From Cervus elaphus (lineage: Eukaryota; Chordata; Mammalia; Artiodactyla; Cervidae), in NCBI RefSeq assembly GCF_910594005.1, contig NC_057848.1:130830155-130894154 (forward strand): a stretch of DNA of 64,000 nucleotides. Direction: 5' to 3'. The position numbers and the translations under genes are program-made. Below, one piece after another: positions 23,464 through 35,790 of this stretch. Below the pieces are notes generated by a model. The model searched no databases, was not told where the DNA came from, and saw nothing but the letters and a program-made list of their open reading frames with translations. Positions within the stretch are counted from its first letter, which is position 1, and the number at the start of each line of letters is the position of its first letter.

Positions 23464-25491
23464 CCTTATGACTACACAGCAGAAGTGACAAATAGATTCA
23501 AGGGATTATATCTGGTAGACAGAGTGCCTGAAGAACAATGGACTGAGGTTCAAGACACTGTACAAGAGGCAGTGATCAAGACCACTCCTAAGAAAAAGAA
23601 ATGCGAAAATGCCAAACAGTTGTCTGAGGAGGCCTTACAAATAGCTGAGAAAAGAAGAGAAGCAAAAGGAAAAGCAGGAAAGGAAAGATATACCCATTTG
23701 AATGCAAAGTTCCAAAGAATAGCAAGGAGATAATTAAGAAAGCCTTTCTCAGTCATCAATGCAAAGAAATAGAGGAAAATAATAGAATGGGAAAGACTAG
23801 AGATCTCTTCAAGAAAATTAGAGATACCAAGGGAACATTTCATGCAAAGATGGGCACAATAAAGGACAGAAATGGTATGGACCTAACAGAAGCAGAAGAC
23901 ATTAAGAAGAGCTGGCAAGAATACACAGAAAAACTATACAAAAAAGATCTTCATGACCCACATGACCCAGATAATGACAATGGTGTGATTACTCACCTAG
24001 AGGCAGACACCCTGAAATGCAAAGTCAAGTGGGCCTTAGGAAGCAACAATATGAACAAAGCTAGTGGAGTTGATGGAATTCCAGTCGAGTTCTTTCAAAT
24101 ACTAAAAGATGATGCTGTGAAAGTGCTGCACTCAATATGCCAGCAAATTTGGAAAACTCAGGAGTGGCCACAGGACTGGAAAAGGTCAGTTTTCATTCCA
24201 ATCCCAAAGAAAGGCAATGCCAAAGAATGTTCAAACTACTGCCCAATTGCACTCATCTCACACGCTAGCAAAGTAATGCTCAAAATTCTCCAAGCCAGGC
24301 TTCAACAATATGTGAACTGTGAACATCCAGATGTTCAAGCTGGATTTAGAAAAGGCAGAGGAACCAGAGATCAAATTGCCAGCATCCGTTGGATCATCGA
24401 CAAAGCAAGAGAGGTCCAGAAAGACATATACTTCTGCTTTATTGACTACACCAAAGCCTTTGACTGTGTGGATCACAACAAACTCTGGAAAATTCTTAAA
24501 GAGATGGGAATACCAGACCACCTGACCTGCCTCCTGAGAAATCTGTATGCAGGTCAAGAAGTAACAGTTAGAACTGGATATGGAATAACTAACTGGTTCC
24601 AAATCGGGAAAGGAGTACATCAAGGCGGGATATTGTCACCCTGCTTATTCAACTTATATGCAGATTACATCATGTGAAATGCTGGCCGGATGAAGCAGAA
24701 GCTGAAATCAAGATTGCTGGGAAAAATATCAATAACCTCAGATATACAGACGATACCACCCTAACGGCAGAAAGCGAAGAACAACTAAAGAACCTCTTGA
24801 TGAAAGTGTAAGAGGAGAGTGAAGAAGTTGGCTTAGAAGTCAACATTCAAAAAACTAAGATCATGGCATCAGGTCCCATCACTTCATGGCAAATAGATGG
24901 GGAAACAGTGGAAACAGTGAGAGATTATTTTTTTGGGCTCCAAAATCCCTGCAGATGGTGACTGCAGCCATGAAATCAAAAGACGCTTGCTCCTTGGAAG
25001 AAAAGCTATGACCAATCTAGACAGCATATTAAAAAGCAGAGACATTACTTTGCCAACACAGGTCTGTATAGTCAAAGCTATGGTTTTTCCAATAGATGTG
25101 AGAGTTGGATTATAAAAAAAAAGCTGAGAGCCAAAGAATTGATGCTTTTGAACTGTGGTACTGGAGAAGACTCTTGAGACTCCCTTGGACAGAAAGGTGA
25201 TCCAACCAGTCAATCCTAAGGGAAATCAGTCCTGATCCTGAAGCTGAAACTCTAATACTTTGGCCACCTGATGTGAAGAACTGACTCATTTGAAAAGACC
25301 CTGATGTTGGGCAAGATTGAAGGGGGAAGGAGAAGAGGACAACAGAGGAGGAGATGGTTGGATGGCATCACTGACTTGATGGACATGAGTTTGAGTAAGT
25401 TCCGGGAGTTGGTGATGGATAGGGAAGCCTGGGGTGCTGCAGTCCATGGGGTCGCAGAGTCAGACATGACTGAGCAACTGAACTGAACTGA
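23464..25491 (+). pseudogene. Degenerate BovB (RTE-clade) LINE with dead reverse transcriptase
   Basis: Forward BovB, antisense to KDM6A, 5'-truncated. Frame 23485-23733 gives the segment before the polymerase (RFKGLYLVDRVPEEQWTEVQ). After a frameshift, 23787-24677 gives the fingers and palm: IPIPKKGNAKECSNY, motif A FIDYTKAFDCVDHNKLW, and motif B changed to HQGGILSP. It stops at 24675. Downstream, motif C reads YTDD (about 24742) and a further stop is at about 24808. A last frame at 25304-25486 (RWLDGITDLMDMSLSKFREL) reaches the conserved 3' end. RTE elements encode endonuclease plus RT in one ORF; the endonuclease is missing here. Confidence 0.92.
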
Positions 25492-25879
25492 ATAGTTACA
25501 TAAAAGTTACAGAATTTTTATCCATATTCCTGTGAGAAAGTAACTGTAGTTGAAGATTTGTTTACAGTTCTTTTCTCTCTAGCATCTACGATGATGATTT
25601 GCTTTTACCTTTAGCTCTATTATTACAAGGCATGATATTAACATATTTCCTAATACTCAATCAACTTTGTATTCTCTGAATGAATACCACTTGCTCATAG
25701 TGTATTTGTTTCATGAGGTAATGGATCGTTTGCTAATATTTTATTTAGTATTTTTATACCAACATTCATCAGTGATAACAGTGTGTACATTCATTCTTTT
25801 TTGTACTGTATCAGGTTTAAGTATCAATGTTACATATACTTTCTTCAAAAATGAATGAGGGAAAACTCTGTGTGAAAGT

Positions 25880-26475
25880 TCTTCAAAAATTTTAACAGAA
25901 TTACCATATGACCCAGTAATTCTACTTCTGAGTATATATCAAAAAAAAAAGAGAAAGAAAAAATGAAAGCTGGAACAAAAACAGGTATCTGCACACTCAT
26001 GTTCATAGCAGCAATATTCTTAACAGCCAAAAGCTGAAAATCAACTGACAGATGAATGGATAAACCAAATGTAGTGTACACATACAATGAAGTATTACTC
26101 AGCCTTAAAAAGGAATGGAATTCTGGCACATGCTATAGTATACACAAACCTTAAAGACATTATGCTAAGCGAAATAAGCCAGACACAAAAAGACAAATAC
26201 TGTACCATTCCACTTACATGAGGTGCCTGGAATAGTCAAACTCATAGAGACAAAACGTGGAATAGTGGTTGCTAGGGGCTGTAGGGAGGGAGGAATGAGG
26301 AATTATTCTTTATTGGGTACAGAGGTTCAGCTTGGGAAGATGATCAAGTTTTAGAGATGGACAGTGGTGATAGCTGCACAATAAAGTGAATGTACTTAAT
26401 GCCACTGAACGAATGGTTTAACAAATAGCTAAAATGGTAAAATTTATGTCATGTACATTTCACAATAAAATAAAA
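25880..26475 (+). mobile_element. L1 3'-end fragment
   Basis: 'attaccatatgacccagtaa', 'gcagcaatattcttaacagc', 'ggttgctaggggctgtaggg' and 'atgtacatttcacaataaaa' follow the order of an older L1 3' end. Confidence 0.72.
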
Positions 26476-26699
26476 AAGACATCAAAGAACTATGGTCCAT
26501 AAGTGATTTTTAGAGTCAGACTTTTGTTTCTATTTTATCTCAAAAATACACAATAGAATCAGTAAGTGCAGAAAGAACTTTATGATCAAACACATGTCTC
26601 TCAAGGTCAGGCAGAAAGCTATTTATAAGCCCCTGATTATCCTGTTCAAAAAAAGGAGAAAGAAATTAGAAAGCTTTTCTCCTTTTCTAATGCTCTGGA

Positions 26700-27350
26700 A
26701 CAATGTACAGAGTACTTGAATTATCTGGTCTTTGAAGGTTTGGTAGAATTCTCCTGTAAAACCAACTGGGCATGGTACTTTCTGTGTGGCATTACTTTTC
26801 TCTTTTCATGAAAAATGGATTTTTATAACTTTTATAACTCTAATGAGGTCAATTTTGCTAGTCTGTACTTCCCTGGGAAATAGTCTACTTCATTTACGTT
26901 TTGAAATCCATCCACATAGAGGTCTGCAAAGTAGTCTCATATGATTATTCTAATTTCTTCTGTACCCATGGTCATCTTATTTTGTGTATCTGTGGTTTAC
27001 CTCATTTATCCACTTAATCAAGTTAGTCTGTGATTTATCTATTTTGTTAATTTTTTCTAGAATAAAAACATTTTGACTTCATTTCATTAGATCTACCACT
27101 TTTCTCTTTTAATACCATTAATTTCTTTTTAAAAAAATCTTTCTTCCTCACAATATTGTTTTCCTTACATTGATTTTTGTTTTGTTAACACATTTCCTTA
27201 CACTGAACTAACCTTGAATTCATGGAATAAACCCTAGGTAATCAGGACATACTTACTGCATCTTTAAATGTTTGCTTAAATTTTTCTTTCTTTAGAATTT
27301 TTGGACTTCTATAATATGCATAAATGAAACCAGTCTATAATGTTTCAGTA
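26700..27350 (-). mobile_element. Old L1 ORF2 fragment, reversed
   Basis: 'ggtagaattctcctgtaaaa', 'tagtctcatatgattattct' and 'ttgaattcatggaataaacc' are reversed L1 ORF2 landmarks, heavily diverged. Confidence 0.55.
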
Positions 27351-28049
27351 GTAACTATGGCTGGATAGTTAGAAGGCAAGGTTAACAATGAAACTAGTAA
27401 TTCTTACCAACAGTGTTATTCATAATAACATTATTTATAACTATCTCTCACAGGAGAATAGTTAAATTAGTTACACTACATCTCTGCCAAGGGATGTAAT
27501 ACAGATCAACATGTATAATAAGGAATGATTTCCAAAATATAATACTAAGTTTAAAAAAATAAACCAATTTAAATAAGATCAAGAGAGAACATACATAATG
27601 GGCTATTATTTCAATAAAATAAAATATATGCAAACATACATATAGATTTGCTTATATATACAACAAGTTTCTCTGGAAGGATATATAAACACTGATAATG
27701 GTAGTTGGTAGCTTTTGGCAGGGGACTAGATGGCCAGGGAAAAACAGTGAGAAGGATACTTCACTGTGTATTCTTTCAGGCACTTTCATTTTGGATTATC
27801 TATTCAAAAATAAGTAACACTAATAACAAAATTAAAAGGGAGAAATCCTTTACCTTTAATCTTTTAAGTTTATTTAGAATTTAGATGGTGACCTATTCAA
27901 GTCATTTCATAAATAATCAAGAAAAAGAAATGAAAGCCATTAATACTAATAGGAAAAAATGATACTATGGGGGGGGTCTCAGCTAATAAAATGAGAAAGA
28001 TAAATTAATGATATAAATATCTAAGAATAAATCATAATAATTAAAAGAT

Positions 28050-28551
28050 GTTTGTTCCTTGGAAGGGAAGCTATGACAAATGTAGACAGTGTAATTAAAA
28101 GCAGAGACCTCACTTTGCCAACAAAGGTCCGTATAGTCAAAACTTTGGTTTTCCCAGTAGTCATGTACAGATGTGTGAGAGCTGGACCATAATGAAGTCT
28201 GGCACCGAAAAATTGATGCTTTCAAATTGTGGTGCTTGAGAGTCCCTTCGACTGCAAGGAGACCAAATCAGTCCATCCTAAAGGAAATCAACCCTGAATA
28301 TTTATTGGAAGGACTGATGCTGAAGCTGAAGCCCCAATACTTGGACCACCTGATGTGAAGAGCCAACTCACTGGAAAAGACCCTAATGCTGGGAAAGACT
28401 GAAGGAAACAGGAGAAGGGGGCAACAGAGGATGAGACGGTTGGATGGCATCACCAACTCAACAGACATGAGTTTGCACAAACTCCAAGAGATGCTGCAGT
28501 CCTTGGTGTCACAAAGAGTCTGATACAACTTAGTGAGTGAACAACGACAAG
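28050..28551 (+). mobile_element. BovB 3' fragment
   Basis: Forward BovB from 'cttggaagggaagctatgac' through 'agcagagacctcactttgcc' and 'ggttggatggcatcaccaac' to the 3' end near 'gtgagtgaacaacgac'. About 0.5 kb, with indels, antisense to KDM6A. Confidence 0.85.
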
Positions 28552-29070
28552 GATGGGAACAACTTAAGTGTCTGTCTACAGATGGGATCGAGAAAATGTG
28601 GTATATGAATACAATGGAATGGTATTTCACCATTAAAATTAGAAGGAAATCTTGTCATTTGTGACAGCATGGATAAACCTGGAGTAAGTGAAAAAAACCA
28701 GGCAATGAAAGATAAATGCTATACAGTGTCACTTCTGTGTGGATTCTTTTTAAAAAGCGATGAGGTGGGGGCTGGATCTTCTAGAAGAGAGGATTTGCAC
28801 GTGTCTCCAGGAGGTGAGATGGAAGAAACAGGGAGAGGTTGGTAAAAGGGTACAAACTTTTATTTGTAAGATAAATAAGGTCTGAGGGTCAAACATATAA
28901 TATAATGGCTACTGCTGATAACAATGTATTGTACAACTGAAGTTTGTGAAGAGAACTAAAATGTCCTCAATGCTCCACTTTGAAGGTGTGAGGTGATGGG
29001 TGTGTTAATAATTCAGTGGGGGGAAATCACACATATATCAAATCATCACATTGTACACTTTAGATAGGTA
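28552..29070 (+). mobile_element. L1 3'-end fragment
   Basis: 'acagatgggatcgagaaaat', 'tgtgacagcatggataaacc' and 'catcacattgtacactttag' follow the L1 3' order. It lies directly after the BovB fragment, which probably inserted into it. Confidence 0.65.
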
Positions 29071-30038
29071 GGTAAGTCTGTTTTCCTTAATTTTTCATCT
29101 GAAAATAAAAATCCTTGTTATAAGCACTGAAGCAGAGATTTCTCAATCCTTTCATCCGCTTATAGTGTCAGCTTCCTACCATCTAATAATTACATACTCT
29201 GCCTAGAACGAATTTTTTTGGTTTTGTTTTGTTTAATCTTAATGGGCACTGAAATTTATCAAATGAAAGAATCAGTAGGGGAAGGGCCCTGTCCCCACAT
29301 TACCTTCATAAGATTCAAAACAATTAATACCAACAGATGACTCACCAGAAACAATGAAAACCAGAGGACAATGGAATGTAATTTTTAAAGCAGTCATATA
29401 AAATAATAAAACTAGAATTCCATCTCCAGCCAAAAAAACACTCATTAAAAAGAATGGTTAGATAACATCTGTTTTACCTAATGAGCGATGAGGGAAATCT
29501 CACTAAGAGCTATGAAAGCTGGGGGGAAAAAAATCAGAGCTCATCCTTTAGAAGGCAACAGAAATCTCCTGAGGCAATGAAAGCAGAAGGAGCTAAGGCT
29601 CCAGAGAAAGAACTTTGGAGAAGCAGCTTATTTCTATAGCTGCTTTCACCCTGGGGCCTTTACTGATTCAGCAGTTGACAAGGAGGCAGTGATTAGCACT
29701 GGCAGGTAAAGACTCTGCTCCACAACATGCACGTGATTCTCAAACGCACCCTCTTAAGCTGGATAAAATCCCTATATTAGTAGAGTATCCAAACCTGACT
29801 GTGCACCAATTCTGACTCAGTAGACATACACACACCTGTGTGCATGTGCACAAGGAGGGTGGGGGGAGAAACCACAGCAGATGGAGGTGTCCAGCAATCA
29901 GATGTTAATTTTTTTTTTAGACCACCTCATGGTGGCTCTGAAACAAAACAGACCTTAGAAATTATCTAGAAATATAACAGTACTTTATTTTCCTAAAAAG
30001 CTGTTATAAAAATTATATTCTGGGTAAACTATGATTAC

Positions 30039-30162
30039 GGCAGGAAATGGTAGCCCACTCCAGCATTTTTGTCTGGAAAATCCCATGGACAGAGGAGCCT
30101 GTGGGCTACAGTCCATGGGGTTACAAAGAATTGGACATGACTGAGCACAGCACAACAGCAGC
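30039..30162 (+). repeat. BovA monomer SINE
   Basis: Forward copy: 'tggtagcccactccagcat' to 'ttggacatgactgagcacag' with a short CAACAGCAGC tail. Perfect 13-bp target-site duplication aaactatgattac at 30026-30038 and 30163-30175. Confidence 0.93.
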
Positions 30163-30224
30163 AAACTATGATTACCTAATATTTAGCCTCACACCAACTT
30201 ATGCTTGATTTTCCATACCACTGC

Positions 30225-30556
30225 CTGTGCTATGCTTAGTCGCTCAGTCATGTCCAACTCTTTGCAGCCCCATGGACTGTAGCCTGTCAGGCTCCTCTGT
30301 TCACAGAATTCACCAGGCAAGAATACTGGAGTGGGTAGCCTATCCCTTCTTCAGGGGATCTTTCCAAATCAGGAATCAAACCCAGGTCTCCTACATTGCA
30401 GGCGGATTCTTTACCGACTGAGCCACCAGGGAAGCCCAAAAATACTATGGAGTATTAGGAGTGGGTAGCCTATTCCTTCTCCAGGGGATCTTCCCACCCA
30501 GGAATTGAACTGGGGTCGCCTGCATTGCAGGTGGATTCTTTACCAGCTGGGGAAGC
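30225..30556 (-). repeat. Dimeric Bov-tA SINE
   Basis: Reverse-oriented. A near full-length Bov-tA (30228-30437) is followed by a second partial copy (about 30450-30556). Both lie within a single 12-bp target-site duplication, ccataccactgc (30213-30224 and 30557-30568), so they entered as one unit. Confidence 0.9.
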
Positions 30557-30674
30557 CCATACCACTGCTTACCTAGACTAAATGTTTATGTGTTATACCC
30601 TATATCATGTAACTAAGCAAATTCTGCCATATATAAAAATATGTTCTAAAATAGCTTTTTAAATATAGCAGCCA

Positions 30675-30790
30675 GGGCTTCCCTGGTGGTCCAGTGATTA
30701 AGACTCTGCACTTCCACTGTGGGGGTCACAGGTTCCATCCCTGGTCAGGGAACTAAGATCCGACATGCCCTGCAGCACAGCCAAAAAAAA
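30675..30790 (+). repeat. tRNA-Glu-derived SINE (CHR-2 type)
   Basis: 'gggcttccctggtggtccag' ... 'ggttccatccctggtcaggg' ... A8 tail. Perfect 16-bp target-site duplication ttaaatatagcagcca at 30659-30674 and 30791-30806. Confidence 0.95.
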
Positions 30791-31203
30791 TTAAATATAG
30801 CAGCCATAAAAGTACTGGTGACATAAATGACATAAAGAGGTTACTAATATGCTTTTCAAATGGTGATATACGGAAGGGATATTTCAATCTTAATAAAAAG
30901 TGAAACTAAGAACAATGCATTATAACAACCATCTATAACATTCTGAAAAGAAACCTAGGCATTTCACATCAAGAATATGAGAAAGCTTCTCAAATACAGC
31001 CATTTAAGGCTGCAGATAGTTTGAGTTTAATGCGTTCTTTGTATACAACAGGAACTCTGTGTAATAACTGTAACATGAATGCAAAATCTTGACCACATTT
31101 AATGAGTATTATGTAAGTAGTGCCCAGAACTCCATTATCTGTGTATCTGATTCCATTTAAAATGGTATGAGTGTTTTAAAGCAAGCTAAGTTAAAACACT
31201 TAC

Positions 31204-31238
31204 CTGGGTTTCATATAAGTGGGCAATGTGAAATTGAA
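31204..31238 (-). CDS. KDM6A: KDM6A coding micro-exon (35 nt)
   Basis: Only 35 nt: two bases completing Ile, then QFHIAHLYETQ, ending in phase 0 at CAG and a GTA donor. The acceptor is TTTGCAG. It supplies the first helix of TPR 4 (about human residues 207-218). It is too short to be found by open-reading-frame length and was recognised by peptide and phase. With the preceding 55-nt exon it makes exactly 90 nt, so the two could be skipped together in frame. Confidence 0.9.
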
Positions 31239-34200
31239 CTGCAAAGATGAGAAAATAAGTCAACAACTGTATTACAGTAGTGTTTGGATAAATTTAAGTA
31301 AGAATATAAAATGTAAAATATAAACACTATCTCTGCTGCATAGATTTAAGTAATTTCAGAACATAATTTATTCTTAATAAAATATACAAGCATACAAGAA
31401 CATGAAAAGAAACTACATGTATTCATTATTGGTCATTACTAAATTCTGTCAATGTAATTATTAAAATTAACATTAAAATCTGTAGCAAGTGAGTATACTT
31501 AAAGTTCAAATGGCAACATTAAACAGATATAAAATATAACTTTTATAATCTATACATTTCACAAGATGGTATTTAAAACCTCAGTTAAAACTCAAAAAAG
31601 AAAGTATTTGATTAAAACAATGAAAAATACTCTTTTTAGTTATATATTTCATTACATATTTCATACTAATGTTTACAAAGATGTCACAATAAGTTGCATT
31701 TCTCTATCAGTTCTTCAAAAAAATTTTTTAAAAGATCAAACCACTTGGAAAGCAAGAATAATAAAGAATACCAACATTAACAAGTACCTCTGGAAAATAA
31801 AAAATATACGTATTTCAGCTTTTATTTCCAGCTCTTCCTGATACTGCACCACCAGAATATGAATGATTCAATGAAAGCAACAATGAATCAGGAATCAAAA
31901 CTGGATTCTGGCTTACTTAAATAATGATTTTCATCCTCCAATGACAAATCGTTTTTTTAAAATGTTTGATCTACCTGTATTTCATGGTTGGCTTTCAAGG
32001 AGTCTGGGAGCTTTTCAAAATTATATGTATAATATGTATCTGGATCTTTAAAAATAAGGTCTATAGCTATCATCAAATTCTCATTGGTATCATAAACTTA
32101 ACTCTCACACTGACTCCCATAACTGTAAGATTCACCTGAAATGCTAGTTAAAAATAGAGATCCCTGAGATTGTATTCAGTGAGCCTGGGGCAAGGCCCGG
32201 AAAGGTACCTTTTTATTTAGTTCTGGTATTAACAAAGGATTTTGACACCTGTTCCCTAGAGCAGCACCTAAGAATAGCTAAAATAAATATGCATAAAGCC
32301 CAAAACAAAATATATAATGAACTTTAAAATCAAACATTTTTGGATCAAAAGTACTGCCCTCTTCATACATGTCATTAAATATCATTAAGCAGAGATGAGA
32401 CAAAATAAAAATATCATTTTTAAAAAGATGAAAATCAACTTTTTGTGAAAAGTACATAATAAAAATAATAATAAAAAGGATATAAATATCCTCTCCCTTT
32501 ACCTGTATCTGTTGAGTGGTTTTCTTATTTGCTAGTCCCCTTTTTCAACACAGCTCTCTTTGAGAGTTCTAGTACAAATCTCACCTGACTATATCATTAG
32601 AGAATGAGGAAGAGATGGAAAATATATGTTTATCTCCCCCCGCTCCCCGCCTTCTTACTCCTCTAAGAAAGGTGACATGGAAGAAAAGATAAGTAGCAAT
32701 AAGGTAGCATTGTATTTCCATCCCAAAGTTCCTCCAGGCTCAACAAGGGCTTTCCTATCCCAGAAGTTACTAAATCCAGTATCATCCTTTCTGCTGTGAA
32801 AATCAATTTATATTTAAATTCTTAAAAGTCTTCTTTCAAAGTGGAACATAACCATACAGGTAAGAAAAAGCTCCACTTGGCAAGTCTCAATTAGAGGTAG
32901 AAATTTAACAAATATTGCCATGAAAGGTTCTGAAATTAAACTTTATTCAGAAATTAAGACATTTTTTAGAATTAATTAAATCTAGAGGAAACAATTTTAT
33001 CCCAATGGGGCAATCGTATAAGTCTCTCATCACCATGATTCTACCTTTCAAAACACAAAGAGCAATTAACCCTTCTTAAAGGCTCTAGAAGCGGCAAGTA
33101 TATGTGTTTTCTTAATGCATAAATGAACTGTGCAATCAAACAGAAATCTCTTACAGACTTTAAAAGCTCACGTCACTTTCTAAAATCTTCTGACCTTTGT
33201 AGTATGACAAAGTAACATGGAAGATTTCAAAAAACAAGTCTGTGGCTTACCTAAATAGGTGATGATATTAAAAAATCCAAAGAGAAGTAAGTTTTACAAA
33301 GATGATAAAGAGTCTGGTGTTTATAGTAATAATGTGTACCCAAAGTGAGTAGTCTATATTTGAGAGCGCTCTGTGAGACACCAGTCTTTATTATCATGGT
33401 TATCAAGTAGTTATGAAGTTATATAGTTAAAAATAAACTACCCACATCAACTGAACTATAATGGCATAATGTCTCTAAATAAAGCACATGCCTTCCATAA
33501 GAGTGACAAACCTTTTAGCACTCATAGTTCTGAGTCTGGGGAAATTCCTCAGTCCTGTGCAAAGCAGGACACTGGTCACTCTCCCTCTTATTTCCTTTCT
33601 CAGCAATCAAGAGAAAGAGAGCTGTGGTAAGCTCAAAAATGTATTCCTGATTGTTAGAACTGTCCTCTTCAAATTCCACAAGAAAGTATCTGCCCTCTGG
33701 TACTCATTCTACATAGGTGTTTCCCTTTCAGGTGCAATGATCTACAAGTAAGATTTCAGCTCCAGTAGAATAAAATAAGGATTTACAAAAATATTTAGTT
33801 TGAAAGTTATGAAACGTCCCTCAAAAGTTTAACATTCAAATTGACAAGTACGAATGAAAGTTAGTTTCTAGGCACTAGATATAATCAATTAAATGAAAAT
33901 CAGATTTTTTTTTCTTATTCCCATAAAATAATTTTAAAGGGATCTTAGGGGTTTATATTTTAGATGGTTTATATAACCTGGATATAAAATTAAGGATACA
34001 TAAATAAGTAAAAAAAAAAAAAAAAAAAGAACACTTCATAAATTAATATACCAATGAGTTAAATCCTTTTTCTCATTTAACCTCATCTTAGAAATGAAAA
34101 TAGTGCTGCATTTGTTACCTTTCTACCGTTTGTTCTGGAAATACACTGATCAGTACTAAACCCTAAGTTTCATTTAAAGGAAACAATTCTTTTAAGTTTT

Positions 34201-34969
34201 CTCAGAAAACTGCATTTAGTAGAATTATGAGACAATTAGTCTGGTCTAGATAATGACTTAATCAATACTATATCTTATTTCATCTTATATGCAAGTTATA
34301 TTCAAATTTCTACAGTTTTTTCACTGAGTCAATCATTTGGAGGCATTTTTACCACTGTGACTACTAACTCTTCATTAAACTCCTTTCTATATGCTTAAAA
34401 AAATGAAGCTGCTTATAGCAAACTATTGACTTTGTAAAATCTAGAATCGTTTGATTTATCTGAAATTTTCATGAAGAATGATTCAATTTTTATGCACTCT
34501 AATTAACTGAAAAATCTCACCACACTATGCATGATGTTTAAAAACTATAACAGAAAGTCAAAAGTATATCCTCGTCATTACCAATCATTTTAATTCACAA
34601 AGTATGAATCAGTGAACTAACACACGAATCTTTGTACACTCAGATTTCTGAAAAGACTGGAAATCCTGTTTTTCACCTCCCTAAGTCATCTACAATGTAA
34701 TTAATATACAAATAATCAATCTTGTTCACTAGTACAGATAATTTTAATTCAACAACCCAGTTCACTAGCATATTTATTTTAGACACACATTGTTCACAAT
34801 AAAATACCTGGTCTCACATATTCCATTTGTACAAATAGTTATGGCAACAAATATAGTTAGATTCAACAATTCCAGGGGAAAAAATTACACAGGATTCATG
34901 ACTATTATTATTATCTGCATGAAGTGATCTGAACACATGCAGAAAACTATGGTACTTAATAATACTTAC
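31239..34969 (-). other. KDM6A intron, 3.7 kb, no transposon recognised
   Basis: AT-rich unique-looking sequence with an A run at about 34010-34028. No SINE, LINE, gene or RNA recognised. Frames such as 33488-33751 lack any family resemblance and are probably chance. Confidence 0.6.
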
Positions 34970-35024
34970 TTTCAGCATTGGACAAAGTGCAGGGATTACA
35001 GTCAACCAAAGCTAACTGAAAATG
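34970..35024 (-). CDS. KDM6A: KDM6A coding exon (55 nt)
   Basis: Short exon after acceptor TTGCAG, coding HFQLALVDCNPCTLSNAE plus the first base of an Ile codon, then donor GTAAG. It enters in phase 0 and leaves in phase 1 (about human residues 189-207). It joins cleanly only to the 35-nt exon at 31204-31238, which starts with the other two bases of the Ile codon. Confidence 0.92.
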
Positions 35025-35434
35025 CTGCAAGAGAGAAAATTAATGCACTAAAAATCAGTCATATAAGATAATTTTCAGGTATATAAGCTTTAATATAATT
35101 ATGAAACTATGCTATGCAAATAAAACATACTAGACAACCAACTAGCATTACTTTGAACATTTATTGCTGAGAACAAACAGACTGCTGCATTATTTTCTTT
35201 GAACAGTTGAGAGTAGAGATTTGGCATAAGAATTAACTTGATATCAACTTATCCTATGTAAATTTGTTTATATGGAAAAAAGAATCAGGTTTTTAAGTCT
35301 TCTAGTAAATAGGAAGTGTTAGTTACTGAACACTTCAAACAGAACACATCGTTATTTTAAAAACTGAAAGTAAAAGTTCAATGGTGTTAATGGATTAAAT
35401 ACCACTGTGCTTATCTCAAAATAATATATACATT

Positions 35435-35540
35435 TTTTTTTAGTTTTATTTTTTTTCCATTTATTTTTATTAGTTGAAGGCTAATTACTTTACAATATTG
35501 TAGTGGTTTTTGCCATACATTGACATGAATCAGCCATGGA
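35435..35540 (-). mobile_element. L1 3' tail
   Basis: Reversed ruminant L1 3' end: T run, 'ccatttatttttattag', 'gtagtggtttttgccataca', 'tgacatgaatcagccatgga'. About 105 nt, sense to KDM6A, also with AATAAA. Confidence 0.85.
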
Positions 35541-35674
35541 ATATATACATTTTTTAAAATGACTATGAGAATTATCATAAAGGGTAAAACTATTTGCCCC
35601 TACTGATTTTTCAATAATTATTATATTTAGAGTCTGTTAAAAGTATTTGAAGTATCACAAAGAATGCATCAAAT

Positions 35675-35790
35675 AGCCACACAAAACCATCCCACATAAA
35701 GAAAACCACTGGTTTTCTAAACCTAAAGGGAGATGAGGGACTAGGGTGGGGATGGCATGACCTCATAGTTTCATTTACAGCATCCACTTG
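35675..35790 (+). repeat. Unidentified repeat pair, copy A
   Basis: Shares a clear ~120-bp similarity, same orientation, with 37965-38085. The best core is aaagggagatgag.gactagg followed by catagtttcattt. I do not recognise the family. Strand is arbitrary. Confidence 0.8.

Larger units (their letters stand above)
15643..31203 (-). other. Largest KDM6A intron here (15.6 kb), repeat-rich
   Basis: Holds a 2.6-kb L1, an L1 ORF1-like block, an L1 3'UTR remnant, BovB fragments and a SINE cluster at 30.0-30.8 kb, each listed separately. The non-repeat intervals (15643-16140, 16190-16790, 23260-23360, 27360-28045, 29090-30020, 30810-31203) are AT-rich with no recognisable gene or RNA. Confidence 0.7.

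Noticed and set aside
23550..23843. Minus-strand frame inside BovB
   Set aside because: A shadow of the BovB reading frame on the other strand; the same applies to 24258-24623.
30675..30790. tRNA-like A and B boxes
   Set aside because: They belong to a tRNA-Glu-derived SINE; no cloverleaf or 3' end of a functional tRNA is present. The same holds for the Bov-tA copies.
33488..33751. 87-codon frame with a signal-peptide-like start
   Set aside because: No homology recognised, no splice partners and antisense to KDM6A; the length is expected by chance.
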